The position numbers and the translations under genes are program-made. Positions 18,033 through 24,921 of a stretch of DNA of 48,844 nt are shown piece after piece; the stretch's first letter is position 1; every line of letters begins with the position of its first letter. The notes below the pieces were generated by a model that saw only the letters and a list, made by a program, of their open reading frames with translations, was not told the DNA's origin and searched no databases. The stretch is from NCBI RefSeq assembly GCF_900103325.1, contig NZ_FMXM01000031.1, forward strand, positions 1 through 48,844. The letters run 5' to 3'. Origin of the DNA: Mesorhizobium qingshengii (GTDB lineage Bacteria > Pseudomonadota > Alphaproteobacteria > Rhizobiales > Rhizobiaceae).

Positions 18033-18340
18033 CAGAAATCCTATACTTTGCCCTTGTAAGGCACTTGATAATCGCTCCGTGCTGAGGAACTCCGTCAGAA
18101 TCGGCCCCATAGTACCTTACTTGGGAATCACTCTGGTCGAAAGCGATTATAGGGCCGTTTCTAATGCGTTGACCGAGTTCGGCGAGCGGTCCTTCATGAC
18201 CCGACGTCCGTTTTCGCCGTCGGATAAGAACTGCCGCAATGTCCGGAATGGGGGCGCATTACTGCCTTGCAGCCTGATTATTCTGTGACGAATTCGTCGA
18301 TTTGCAGACCACCGCGCGAAGACGCTAGGTCGGCCCTTGC
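18033..18340. other. Intergenic region between relaxase end and ietA start
   Basis: No gene is recognised in these 308 bases. They must contain the ietAS promoter (minus strand) and the 3' end of the relaxase transcript. Two pairs of inverted segments alternate: CCCTTGTAAGGCAC (18051-18064) with GTACCTTACTTGGG (18112-18125), three mismatches, and GATAATCGCT (18067-18076) with AGCGATTATA (18142-18151), one mismatch. They interlace rather than nest, so they suggest protein binding sites or a pseudoknot more than a simple hairpin. Confidence 0.4.
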
Positions 18341-20581
18341 TCATCGCTCGTAATCGTTATCATTCGAGCGCTGGGTCTTGCGGTCCTGCTCTTCAGCCTG
18401 CCGAGTCTTCTGCTTGTTCGCGTCCTTCTGCTTGGCTTTCATCTCCTGCTCGGTGCCGTTGCGCGGCTGCTCCGGCTGGCGGGCATCGTCGCGGGTTGGA
18501 AGGTCTCGCCCTCGCGCCTCGCGCTCGGGGATCGGCTCGCCACTGCCACCACCACGGCGCTGCTGCTGCCGCTCGAATTGCAGCCGCGCGAGACGGTCGT
18601 GCATCTTGTCGTTGACCTCTTCACGATACTGTTCGAACTGTCCTTGATGCGCCGGCGGCAGCGTCTCGCGCATATTGTCGAGAGCTTGATTGACGCGGGC
18701 CATCTGACGCCGCATTTCCAAGGGGGTTTGCGCCATGTTCAAATCTCCTATCAGTGCATTCAATTCTCTCATATCGGGATGGGACAGGAAAGACTTCTGC
18801 CCCGTTTGATCAGCTCCGCGACCCGCGGCAGGACCTGGCTGCCCCTCCCCTGCTCGATCGCGTTGGAACTGCAGAAAATTGTTGCCAATCGACTCTGCTG
18901 CCGTGAGAGACTGACCGACTACGCCCGCGGTCCGCATCGTCGTCACAGTCTTTTGCCATGCGGCAGCAATTGCATCGCCGTTCACGACAAGGGATTGCCC
19001 ATCGATACGGCGTTGCCGCTTGGCCTCCACTCGCTCGATCGTCTTGGCGCTGACCCGGTAGCGCGGATCGCTCTGGGCGCGGCTGTAGGCTCCGGCATGC
19101 TCCTTCGTGAATGGCCGCGTCATCGCATGATCCATCCGCCGCGTCGCCACCATCGCAATGCCGTTCTCGCGTGCTTTTTCCGCAAAGGTCTCGCGCCAGG
19201 CGGCGAGATCCGGCTTGTAGAATTTCAGGCGCTCACCGTCGGCTGACCGTGCTTGCACCATTGCATGGACATGGACGTGCTTGGTGTCCTTGTGATGCGC
19301 CAGGACGAACTTGTACCCTGGCGCGCGCTCCTCGAGCACCGCGCGAGCGGCAGCCATCACGGCGTTGGCATCGGTGCCGGCCCTTGCCGAGAAAAGCAGG
19401 TGATAGGCATTGCGGCGCTCACGCCCCGAAAACTGCGGGCGCCATTGTTCATAGACCGAAGCGGCCGCCTTGGTGGAATTCTTCACCCCAGGTACAGGCT
19501 CGCCATTTGCGTGGCGAACCTGGCTGTGGGTGCGGATGAACTTCTGCAGGAAATATTTCGCCTTGGGTTCACGGCTGACGGCAGCCGTCACCTCTGACTT
19601 GGCTGCCACCCCCGCCGCGCCCATAGCCTCAGACAAGCGCTCCTCGATCTTGTCGAGCGCCTTGCTGCGCGAATTCTCCCGACCACCGGCAAGCACCTTG
19701 GCGAGCGGTCCGGCCCGCTCATCGGTGTGCGCATATACCTCCACCGCCTGACCATCCTGTGCATAGATGAACGGCTTTGCGCCGAAGGCCTTGTTCAACG
19801 CCTCACTCAAGGCGTCGTCGGTGACCTCGCCGGCGAGCTGGAAACGAACCTCGATGAAATTGGTATTTTCCAGCGGCGGTTCGAACGTCTCGCAAAACGT
19901 TTCCAGGAACGCCTTTCGTGCACCGCCTGTCGCAAGGACCTGTCCATCCTCGTCAAAAATCTCGATGTCGTGCTTCTCGCCTTTTTCGTCGTCGCGCTTC
20001 CCGATGTAATTGAGCAGCCGAGCGGCGGCTTCCCTGGTCGATGGCGGATTGGGCATGACCTTGAACACCGCAGGCTGAGCACCCGCCGCATAGCCTGCCC
20101 GCGCCGCCACGGCCCGCGCCTGATAGGCGACCCGCGCCGCTCGCCCTATACCGCTCGCACGAGCCCCACGACGGCCGCCACCACCACCGCGCCGCTTCCA
20201 GTCTTCCTCCTCCTCTTCCGGCCGGAAACCGGCGAGCGTGGCGCCATAGACCATGATCGGCACGCTAGCCGCTTTGGGGGGGCTCGCAGCCGCAGTGGAC
20301 GTCGGCGCCCTGCTAGGCATGGAGCTCCCCGCCACTCCTGTTACTGCCGGCGGCGAACGAGGAGGGTTCCTGCCGCCACTGACTATCGAGCCGGCGTGTC
20401 CTTGCACGAGCCGTCCGCCGCCACCGGTCCGCTCATAACTCTTTATCGCCTGAAATTCGCTGGCCTCGCGTCGGGCGCTCGTCGCGGACTTGTCATCGTC
20501 CAGCTCCTCACGCTTCCCGCCGGACCCGCCCCGCAGGTAGCGTTCGATTTCGGCCGCATAGCCAGCAAGACGACCGCTCAT
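18341..20581 (-). CDS. MOBP-type relaxase (VirD2/TraI-like)
   Basis: 746 residues. The three-histidine metal site is HHKDTKHVHVH at about residues 429-439, preceded by the YHLLFSARAG strand (about 393) as in VirD2-type relaxases. The likely catalytic Tyr is Y192 in LLNYIGKRD. Unusually, about 170 low-similarity residues precede this Tyr (Gly/Arg/Pro-rich) and roughly 200 separate it from the strand before the His motif, far more than in VirD2. The last 100 residues are Gln/Arg-rich. The enzyme would nick at the adjacent oriT (21066/21067), stay bound to the 5' end and be escorted through VirD4. Overlaps the MobC-like gene by four bases. Confidence 0.85.
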   Translation of the reverse strand: MSGRLAGYAAEIERYLRGGSGGKREELDDDKSATSARREASEFQAIKSYERTGGGGRLVQGHAGSIVSGGRNPPRSPPAVTGVAGSSMPSRAPTSTAAASPPKAASVPIMVYGATLAGFRPEEEEEDWKRRGGGGGRRGARASGIGRAARVAYQARAVAARAGYAAGAQPAVFKVMPNPPSTREAAARLLNYIGKRDDEKGEKHDIEIFDEDGQVLATGGARKAFLETFCETFEPPLENTNFIEVRFQLAGEVTDDALSEALNKAFGAKPFIYAQDGQAVEVYAHTDERAGPLAKVLAGGRENSRSKALDKIEERLSEAMGAAGVAAKSEVTAAVSREPKAKYFLQKFIRTHSQVRHANGEPVPGVKNSTKAAASVYEQWRPQFSGRERRNAYHLLFSARAGTDANAVMAAARAVLEERAPGYKFVLAHHKDTKHVHVHAMVQARSADGERLKFYKPDLAAWRETFAEKARENGIAMVATRRMDHAMTRPFTKEHAGAYSRAQSDPRYRVSAKTIERVEAKRQRRIDGQSLVVNGDAIAAAWQKTVTTMRTAGVVGQSLTAAESIGNNFLQFQRDRAGEGQPGPAAGRGADQTGQKSFLSHPDMRELNALIGDLNMAQTPLEMRRQMARVNQALDNMRETLPPAHQGQFEQYREEVNDKMHDRLARLQFERQQQRRGGGSGEPIPEREARGRDLPTRDDARQPEQPRNGTEQEMKAKQKDANKQKTRQAEEQDRKTQRSNDNDYER

Positions 20582-20985
20582 GGCCTGGCCTCCCTCGCCT
20601 TGCGGGACCCGCCAGTCATTGCCTTCAGTTCCTCGCGGAACTGCCGCACCAGGTTGCCCACCGCGATCAACGCCTGCGCAAGATCCTCGTCATGGGCAAC
20701 CCGGCCGTCGTTCATGGCACGCACGGCCTGATTGAAATTGACGCCGACGCGCCGCAGCTGGTCGGTCATGTCCACGATCGCCGGCCGCAACCCCTCTGAC
20801 GCGATTGGCAGATGCCCGGCCTCAGCCCGCACCAGACGCCGGACGACCTCGCTGACGGTGACGCCGTCCCGCTCCGCAATGGCTTTGAGGTTGGCCAGCT
20901 CGTCAGCCGAAAACCGGATGTGCGTCACCTCGCCGTAGCGTCGTGACGCGCTCTTCAACGCTGCTCTCTGGGCGTCTTCATCCAT
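20578..20985 (-). CDS. mobC: MobC-like relaxosome accessory protein
   Basis: 135 residues. The segment HIRFSADELANLKAIAERDG, followed by VTVSEVVRRLVRAEAG, is a ribbon-helix-helix-type DNA-binding start. The segment DQLRRVGVNFNQAVRAMND is the hallmark of MobC/TraJ-type mobilisation proteins ('LxRIGNNLNQIAR'). It should bind the oriT inverted repeat and help the relaxase open DNA at nic. The gene starts 46 bp from that repeat, reads away from oriT, and its stop overlaps the relaxase ATG, so the two are one operon. Confidence 0.85.
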   Translation of the reverse strand: MDEDAQRAALKSASRRYGEVTHIRFSADELANLKAIAERDGVTVSEVVRRLVRAEAGHLPIASEGLRPAIVDMTDQLRRVGVNFNQAVRAMNDGRVAHDEDLAQALIAVGNLVRQFREELKAMTGGSRKAREARP

Positions 20986-21030
20986 CTCTCAAGCCCGCTT
21001 GCGGGCGCTAAGGCCCGCCAGGGCCGCGCC

Positions 21031-21068
21031 GCCTATTTTGTGTGTATCACAAAATAGGCTATCCTGCC
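21031..21068 (+). other. oriT: Origin of transfer: 12-bp inverted repeat and TATCCTG/CC nic core
   Basis: GCCTATTTTGTG (21031-21042) and its exact reverse complement (21048-21059) flank a five-base loop. Directly after the right arm comes TATCCTGCC (21060-21068), identical to the nic core shared by IncP oriT and Ti border sequences (ATCCTG/C). By that rule the relaxase cuts between 21066 and 21067 on the plus strand, and the transferred strand runs rightward from 21067. The accessory and relaxase genes lie immediately on the other side, as in other MOBP systems. Confidence 0.85.
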
Positions 21069-21180
21069 AAAGAGAAGGAAGAACACCTGCCAACACAAAG
21101 AGAAGGAAGAACACCTGCCAACACAAAGAGAAGGAAGAACACCCGCCAACACAAAGAGAAGGAAGAACACCCGTCCCTTT
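21069..21180 (+). repeat. 28-bp tandem repeat array adjoining nic
   Basis: Three full copies (starts 21069, 21097, 21125) and a fourth that diverges after about 21 bases (21153-21180). The unit begins AAAGAGAAGGAAGAACACC and ends GCCAACAC. There are no spacers, so it is not a CRISPR array. Each junction carries ACCTGCCAAC or ACCCGCCAAC, a degenerate version of the nic core and its right flank (ATCCTGCCAAAGAG), so the array looks derived from, or functionally related to, the nic region. Confidence 0.85.
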
Positions 21181-21237
21181 CCACCGAACCCAATTGTCAC
21201 TGCAAGGGCCCGCAGTTGCCACTGCAGGGGCACGATG

Positions 21238-21253
21238 TGTCCATCGTGACTTG
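21238..21253 (+). repeat. Outlying copy of the 16-bp direct repeat
   Basis: TGTCCATCGTGACTTG matches the two tandem copies TGTCCATGATGACTTG at 21471-21502 with two base changes. It lies between oriT and the first 24-bp palindrome. A more degenerate version (TGTCTATGG...GAGGACTTG) overlaps 21262-21285. Iteron-like copies upstream of a ParA-type gene suggest a partition or autoregulation site. Confidence 0.55.
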
Positions 21254-21283
21254 ATGCAATGTGTCTATGGCGCGATGAGGACT

Positions 21284-21307
21284 TGTTTCCATGTTAACAT
21301 GGAAACA
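21284..21307. promoter_or_regulatory. Perfect 24-bp palindrome upstream of the VirC1-like gene
   Basis: The half-site TGTTTCCATGTT is followed by its exact reverse complement. A second copy with two changes lies at 21501-21524. The outer bases TGTTTC...GAAACA resemble the half-sites of canonical parS (TGTTTCAC/GTGAAACA), although the spacing differs. Likely an operator or centromere-like site for a plasmid-encoded DNA-binding protein. Confidence 0.6.
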
Positions 21308-21470
21308 CCGGAGCAGTTCGCCGTCACGAACAACCCACCGGGTTCGATCCTCATTAAAGATAGCAGCCTCGTCATGATGGCACCCCTAGGCGAGCCTTTT
21401 TGATGAGCGCCTGGGTTGCCAAACCGGTCTGCCCCGTTGACTATGTCACCAAGTTGCGACCGTGACATTG

Positions 21471-21502
21471 TGTCCATGATGACTTGTGTCCATGATGACT
21501 TG
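21471..21502 (+). repeat. Two tandem copies of a 16-bp direct repeat
   Basis: TGTCCATGATGACTTG occurs at 21471-21486 and again, without spacer, at 21487-21502. The second copy overlaps by two bases the palindrome that follows. Together with 21238-21253 and the two palindromes these form a compact repeat cluster of about 290 bp between oriT and the VirC1-like gene. No gene is recognised from 21181 to 21551. Confidence 0.65.
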
Positions 21503-21524
21503 TTTCCAAGTTGACATGGAAACA
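21501..21524. promoter_or_regulatory. Second copy of the 24-bp palindrome
   Basis: TGTTTCCAAGTT followed by GACATGGAAACA; it differs from the perfect copy at 21284-21307 by two bases. It ends 27 bp before the ATG of the VirC1-like gene and 13 bp before its Shine-Dalgarno, so a bound protein would be well placed to repress that gene. Confidence 0.6.
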
Positions 21525-21551
21525 AGGAGCCAACGCCGGAAGGAGGCCCCC

Positions 21552-22232
21552 ATGATCATCTCCGCTGCGATCCCAAAAGGCGGCACCGGCAAATCGACGA
21601 TGCTGCGCACCCTCGCATCCGTCGCGCTGCATCGGGGCTATTCGGTCACACTTATTGACGGCGATCGGCGACAGAACATGAACCGCTGGTTCCAGATGCT
21701 GGGTGATGCTGGCAATCGCCCCGACAGGCTGCATCTGGTGAGCGCAATGACCCCGCAGGAAATCCTCGACGCGGCAGCCACTCACAACGGCGAGCGCTCC
21801 GTCGTCTTGATCGATACGGAAGGCACAACGAACGACAACCTCATGGCCGGGCTCTTCGCGGCCGATATTGTCGTCGTGCCGGTGTACTTTGCCCTCGACG
21901 ACGTGACCGCCGCCATCCAGATCACCGACCACTACATTCCGCTTGCGGTCGAGAGCCGGGGTAGACCGCTGCCTGCGATATTCGTGCTGACCAAGCAGAC
22001 CATCATCGATGGCAGGGCCCGAGCCCTGACCGAACTGCGCGCCATCATCCAGGCCAACGGCACGCCGATTGCAGAACACGTCCTGCATAATCGTGTTGCC
22101 TACCGCGACCTGCAAACCGGGCAGACCCTTTACAGCCCCGCGGTGCCCGATGCGAAGGCGGTTTCCGAGAGCGAAGGAGTCTTCGACGACCTTCTGCAAA
22201 CCTTCATCGAGGCCACAAGGAATGCGGCATGA
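21552..22232 (+). CDS. ParA/VirC1-like ATPase
   Basis: 226 residues from ATG 21552, with AGGAGG (21541-21546) five bases upstream. The deviant Walker A motif KGGTGKST is at residues 9-16 and the second Asp-containing motif is VVLIDTEG near residues 79-86. This is a short ParA without an N-terminal HTH, like VirC1 of Ti plasmids, which promotes relaxosome assembly at border/overdrive sequences. Location next to oriT, and not to a replication gene, favours a VirC1-like role in DNA transfer over plasmid partition. It overlaps the next gene by four bases. Confidence 0.8.
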   Translation: MIISAAIPKGGTGKSTMLRTLASVALHRGYSVTLIDGDRRQNMNRWFQMLGDAGNRPDRLHLVSAMTPQEILDAAATHNGERSVVLIDTEGTTNDNLMAGLFAADIVVVPVYFALDDVTAAIQITDHYIPLAVESRGRPLPAIFVLTKQTIIDGRARALTELRAIIQANGTPIAEHVLHNRVAYRDLQTGQTLYSPAVPDAKAVSESEGVFDDLLQTFIEATRNAA

Positions 22233-22636
22233 GTGAAGAAACCGTACCGAAGCCCGGTGACGACAAGAAAGCCCGCATGATGAAGGCGATCTCCACGCAG
22301 CCCCCGGCGCTGCCGAGCATGTTCATCCCACCGAAGGTCGAAACGTCGGGGACCAAGGAGCAAGCTACGCCACAGATGCTGGAACCGGCAAAGCCGTCCC
22401 CGGCAGTTGGGCCCGATTTCCGCAAGCTGCTGCGGCAGGGCCAAAAAAAGGATCCCGTCGCCGGCAAGAAGATTCGCGAGGAGGAGATGATCCGCTGCGG
22501 GTACTATCTGACGGCCGTTGAGCAGCGCCAGTTCAAGTTGTTGGCAATCAGCAACGGACACAGCATGACCGAGCTGCTGCGAAAGGCTGTGCAGGATTAT
22601 ATCCGCATTCATAAGCACAAACTGCCGAAGGAATAA
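22229..22636 (+). CDS. VirC2-like / ribbon-helix-helix partner of the ParA-like ATPase
   Basis: 135 residues. The N-terminal 80 residues are polar and Pro/Lys-rich, probably disordered. The C-terminal 50 residues (RCGYYLTAVEQRQFKLLAIS, NGHSMTELLRKAVQDYIRIH) look like a ribbon-helix-helix DNA-binding domain. VirC2 is an RHH protein paired with VirC1, and this gene is translationally coupled to the VirC1-like gene. It may bind the palindromes or direct repeats upstream, or oriT. The identification rests on context and fold type. Confidence 0.65.
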   Translation: MSEETVPKPGDDKKARMMKAISTQPPALPSMFIPPKVETSGTKEQATPQMLEPAKPSPAVGPDFRKLLRQGQKKDPVAGKKIREEEMIRCGYYLTAVEQRQFKLLAISNGHSMTELLRKAVQDYIRIHKHKLPKE

Positions 22637-22703
22637 TCGGCGGTCGGCGTCGCTGTCGTATGCTGTGAAGGCTGATGGTCCTGGCTCTTGGCGACGCGCA
22701 AAA

Positions 22704-22741
22704 AAAGGGCCCGCGACGGAGCACTCCGTCGCGGGCCCTTT
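22704..22741. terminator. Strong bidirectional terminator
   Basis: A perfect 18-bp stem (22704-22721 with 22724-22741) and a two-base loop, GC-rich core GGGCCCGCGACGGAG, with A-runs on the left and T's in the right arm. It sits between the end of the VirC2-like gene (plus strand) and the end of the next gene (minus strand), so it can stop transcription from both sides. Confidence 0.85.
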
Positions 22742-22752
22742 GACGTGTTTGC

Positions 22753-23094
22753 CTAGTTGGTTTGGTTGAGGTGTTTCAGCAGGTCCCCGAGGATGCCGTC
22801 CTGGTCCGGACGACCGCTGGCGGCCGCTTTGTCGTCGACCAGCCTTGCGGCCAATTCGGGCGATAGCGGCATGAGATGGTAGCCGTGTGAGATGGCTGCG
22901 TGGCGAAGATCCTCGAGCGTTTCGAACGCTCGATCGCGGGTGCCAAGCCAGAGCGCGGGCTCGTCGGTTTCTTCGTGCGGGAACGCTTGCAGGAAGTAGG
23001 TCCGAAGCGGTGGATCGTAGCCGATGACCGCGTCTGGATCCGAGCGGACTTTTCCGGTGACGGTGCCAGTAACGGTGATGGTATAGCGGCTCAT
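22753..23094 (-). CDS. Small conserved-looking protein of unknown function
   Basis: 113 residues from ATG 23094, chosen because AAAGGAGG lies six bases upstream. The N-terminus (MSRYTITVTGTVTGKVRSDP) looks like a beta-rich domain; the middle has DPPLRTYFLQAFPHE and LGTRDRAFETLEDLRHA. I do not recognise the family. It follows DUF736 in the same direction with a 22-bp perfect palindrome between them, and it ends at the strong terminator. It is the first minus-strand gene met rightward of oriT. Confidence 0.65.
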   Translation of the reverse strand: MSRYTITVTGTVTGKVRSDPDAVIGYDPPLRTYFLQAFPHEETDEPALWLGTRDRAFETLEDLRHAAISHGYHLMPLSPELAARLVDDKAAASGRPDQDGILGDLLKHLNQTN

Positions 23095-23120
23095 TGCAAC
23101 CTCCTTTTGCCGGTGGGGAA

Positions 23121-23142
23121 GCCGGCCCCTCGAGGGGCCGGC
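23121..23142. repeat. 22-bp perfect GC palindrome between two minus-strand genes
   Basis: GCCGGCCCCTC followed by GAGGGGCCGGC. It would form a very stable hairpin between the DUF736 stop and the next gene's Shine-Dalgarno. Without a T-run it is more likely an attenuator, RNA-stability element or processing site than a full terminator. Confidence 0.55.
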
Positions 23143-23152
23143 CACCGATGCC

Positions 23153-23476
23153 TCACTGGGGGTTGTTCCAGAGGATGACCTTCTTGTTTTCCTCGCCGCC
23201 GGGGGCGGGAGCGAGATTGCCGAAGATCACGCCGATCTCGGGGGCTTCCAGCTTGACCGAGAGGTATTCCTCGCCCGAACGCTGGGAGATGCGGTGCCAG
23301 CCGGCTCCGATTTCGAAGCCCGTGCGCTTGTTAACGATCCGGTAGTCGGGGGCGTCCTCGCGCGACTTGTTGGTGTTCGGGATGAGGGTGATCGGGGCGT
23401 TGACCCGGAGCGTGGCAAAGACGCCTTCCATCGAGCCGTCGGCCTTGGTGGTGAGGTTTGCGATCGTGGTGGCCAT
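23153..23476 (-). CDS. DUF736 family protein
   Basis: 107 residues from ATG 23476, with AGGAGA just upstream. The DUF736 pattern is clear: an N-terminal strand (IANLTTKADGSMEGVFATLR), PNTNKSREDAPDYRIV, GFEIGAGWHRIS and EYLSVKLEAPEIGVIFGNLAP. These small proteins are common on Rhizobiales and sphingomonad plasmids near DUF1173, DUF932 and strawberry-notch genes; their biochemical role is unknown. A long nested inverted repeat lies 60 bp upstream, in the promoter position. A degenerate second copy of the family is seen at about 23860-24066 on the other strand. Confidence 0.85.
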   Translation of the reverse strand: MATTIANLTTKADGSMEGVFATLRVNAPITLIPNTNKSREDAPDYRIVNKRTGFEIGAGWHRISQRSGEEYLSVKLEAPEIGVIFGNLAPAPGGEENKKVILWNNPQ

Positions 23477-23535
23477 GGTAGTTCTCCTTCGGTTGCATCG
23501 GGACCATTCCCGATGGCGCCAAAGGAGAGGGCCGT

Positions 23536-23691
23536 CCTGCTGCGGTCATCTCGGCGAAAATTCTGGAAAATTCTATTTGCCGAAAAAGTGCGGGCAGGCC
23601 CTTCGCCTGTCCGCAGGCAAAAAACAGAAATCGAATTTTCCTGAATATTCGCCGAGTGTACCCCCAACGGGGGTTGACCGCACAAAGCAGG
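23536..23691. repeat. Nested long inverted repeat upstream of DUF736 (possible single-strand promoter or origin)
   Basis: Three layers share one centre near 23603. The outer layer is CCTGCTGCGGTCA (23536-23548) with TGACCGCACAAAGCAGG (23675-23691), interrupted by four bases. The middle layer is 24-bp arms 23550-23573 and 23633-23656, with two mismatches, AT-rich inside (GAAAATTC/GAATTTTC). The inner layer is TTTGCC...GGCAAA enclosing TGCGGGCAGG/CCTGTCCGCA. A small ACCCCC/GGGGGT hairpin sits in the right flank. Single-stranded DNA here should fold into one long rod. No gene is recognised in 23477-23860. Confidence 0.7.
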
Positions 23692-23859
23692 CGGTCGTCT
23701 ACAAAGGCGACATGAAACGGGAATGGCCCCGGATGCGGCAGATGGACAAGAACCCAGGCCGCCATCGCTTGACCGCCAAGGCAACGCTGCCGGATCGCCG
23801 GATGCTTGCCGTCACCTCCGGGGTCATGTCGCCTGCGTCGTCAACACCTCGAACAGCAT

Positions 23860-24066
23860 CATGGCGCGTGAACCGCCTTGCGTGTTCTGGATGGCGGCAC
23901 AGCGTTTTCGAGATCGGAGCCGGCTGGCAGCGAACTTCACGCCCCTCGGTAGCAATGCCTCGAAGCCACGATGGATGACCGCGCAAGCCAGGATGTTCGG
24001 CACGCTCGCGCCCGCTTCAGATGCGAGACGGGTCAAGATGATCGTCCTGCACAACGCCCCGCGGCT
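23860..24066 (+). pseudogene. Degenerate DUF736 copy
   Basis: On the plus strand one frame reads VNRLACSGWRHSVFEIGAGW followed by QRTS, matching the IVNKRTGFEIGAGWHRIS core of the intact DUF736 gene. A different frame continues with FGTLAPASDARRVKMIVLHN, matching FGNLAPAPGGEENKKVILWN. The two pieces are in different frames and lack a proper start, so this is a frameshifted remnant. It is oriented opposite to the intact copy and about 400 bp away. Alternatively the similarity could be shorter than it seems, since only the core motifs match. Confidence 0.6.
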
Positions 24067-24148
24067 CTGCACGTGGGCCGGTTCGAAAGGGGCTGGCCTC
24101 GGCGTTCACATAAGTGGAGTTGGGGGGCGGATCAAGCCTATCGGATCG

Positions 24149-24172
24149 GACCCGCCGGGCTGTCGGCGGGTC
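24149..24172 (-). terminator. Hairpin just beyond the SLOG gene
   Basis: GACCCGCCG (24149-24157) pairs perfectly with CGGCGGGTC (24164-24172) around a six-base loop, 10 bp past the stop of the minus-strand SLOG gene. No T-run follows on that strand, so termination would be weak; it may simply protect the mRNA end. Confidence 0.4.
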
Positions 24173-24182
24173 GGCGCGCACA

Positions 24183-24719
24183 TCATCCTGGCAGCGCCAG
24201 ACGCTCGTCCGGCGTCAGGCGGGCCTCGGCTTGCCGGCGAATGTCCGAACCGGCATGGCGCAGCATCGCACACCAGTCCTCCACGTTGTACGTGGTCGCC
24301 ACGCTGCCCCTGGCCAGATCGTAAATGACGCACGGCTTGTTCGCGATGGCGAGCCGAAGCATGTTGACGGCTGTGCCGGGTGATGCGCCGTCCCAGACCA
24401 TCATGCCAAAGTCGGCGCGCCGCGCCATCTCCCGGTCTTTGGCGGCGTGGACAAAGTCCCCTGTGGCGCCCTCGTCAGGAGAAGGGACATGGTAGGCGGC
24501 CCAGTCGCCCAGATTGTTGCGGGGTTCCTTGCCGGCATGGAAGACACCGACGTGCTCGTAACCGTAGCCCGCGAGCAGGCCCTGCACCTCGGCATCGGCT
24601 CCCGACGCGTCGCTAATCAGCACGCCGTGCTCGGCAGCCACGATTGCGCCTATGCGCGTGATGGCAGGTTCCGGCAGCTCGTATATCTCGCGTGATCCAC
24701 CTATGAATATCATCGACAT
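24183..24719 (-). CDS. SLOG/Rossmann-type nucleotide-binding protein
   Basis: 178 residues from ATG 24719 (MSMIFIGGSREIYEL), with AGAAGGGA upstream. IFIGGSR and the later SDASGADAEVQGLLAGYGYE segment are the signature of small SLOG-superfamily proteins, which bind nucleotides or nucleotide-derived ligands. The C-terminal part has MMVWDGASPGTAVNMLRLAI and NKPCVIYDL, as expected of this fold. Function is unknown; some SLOG proteins act as ligand sensors in defence systems. It is the last gene of the minus-strand block that starts with the helicase. Confidence 0.6.
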   Translation of the reverse strand: MSMIFIGGSREIYELPEPAITRIGAIVAAEHGVLISDASGADAEVQGLLAGYGYEHVGVFHAGKEPRNNLGDWAAYHVPSPDEGATGDFVHAAKDREMARRADFGMMVWDGASPGTAVNMLRLAIANKPCVIYDLARGSVATTYNVEDWCAMLRHAGSDIRRQAEARLTPDERLALPG

Positions 24720-24921
24720 CGTGACTTTCCCTTCTCTCCAGCGTCCCCCGCCCCCGCGCCGGCCGCCCTCTCGCTGTGGCCCCGCGCGAGGGATCGTCAC
24801 CCGAAGGCCGAGACGGCGAAGCCGGCGCGGGGAGCGGCGGGACGCCGCGACTAGAGCCCGGCCGGCCGCGGGCCGGCGCGCCCAGACCCTGCCGCTGCTG
24901 GAGGCGCTAGCGCGCGTGGAG

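Noticed and set aside
21069..21180. Regular 28-bp repeats that could be taken for a CRISPR array
   Set aside because: Copies are directly adjacent with no spacers and no cas genes are present; they are tandem repeats next to nic.
20999..21403. Open frame of 134 codons across oriT
   Set aside because: The translation is a low-complexity product of the tandem repeats and the oriT hairpin; no start signal.
24801..24921. GC-rich palindromic stretch (GCCGGCC/GGGCCGGC) beyond the GNAT toxin gene
   Set aside because: Could form a hairpin, but in sequence this GC-rich short palindromes are expected by chance and no T-run follows.
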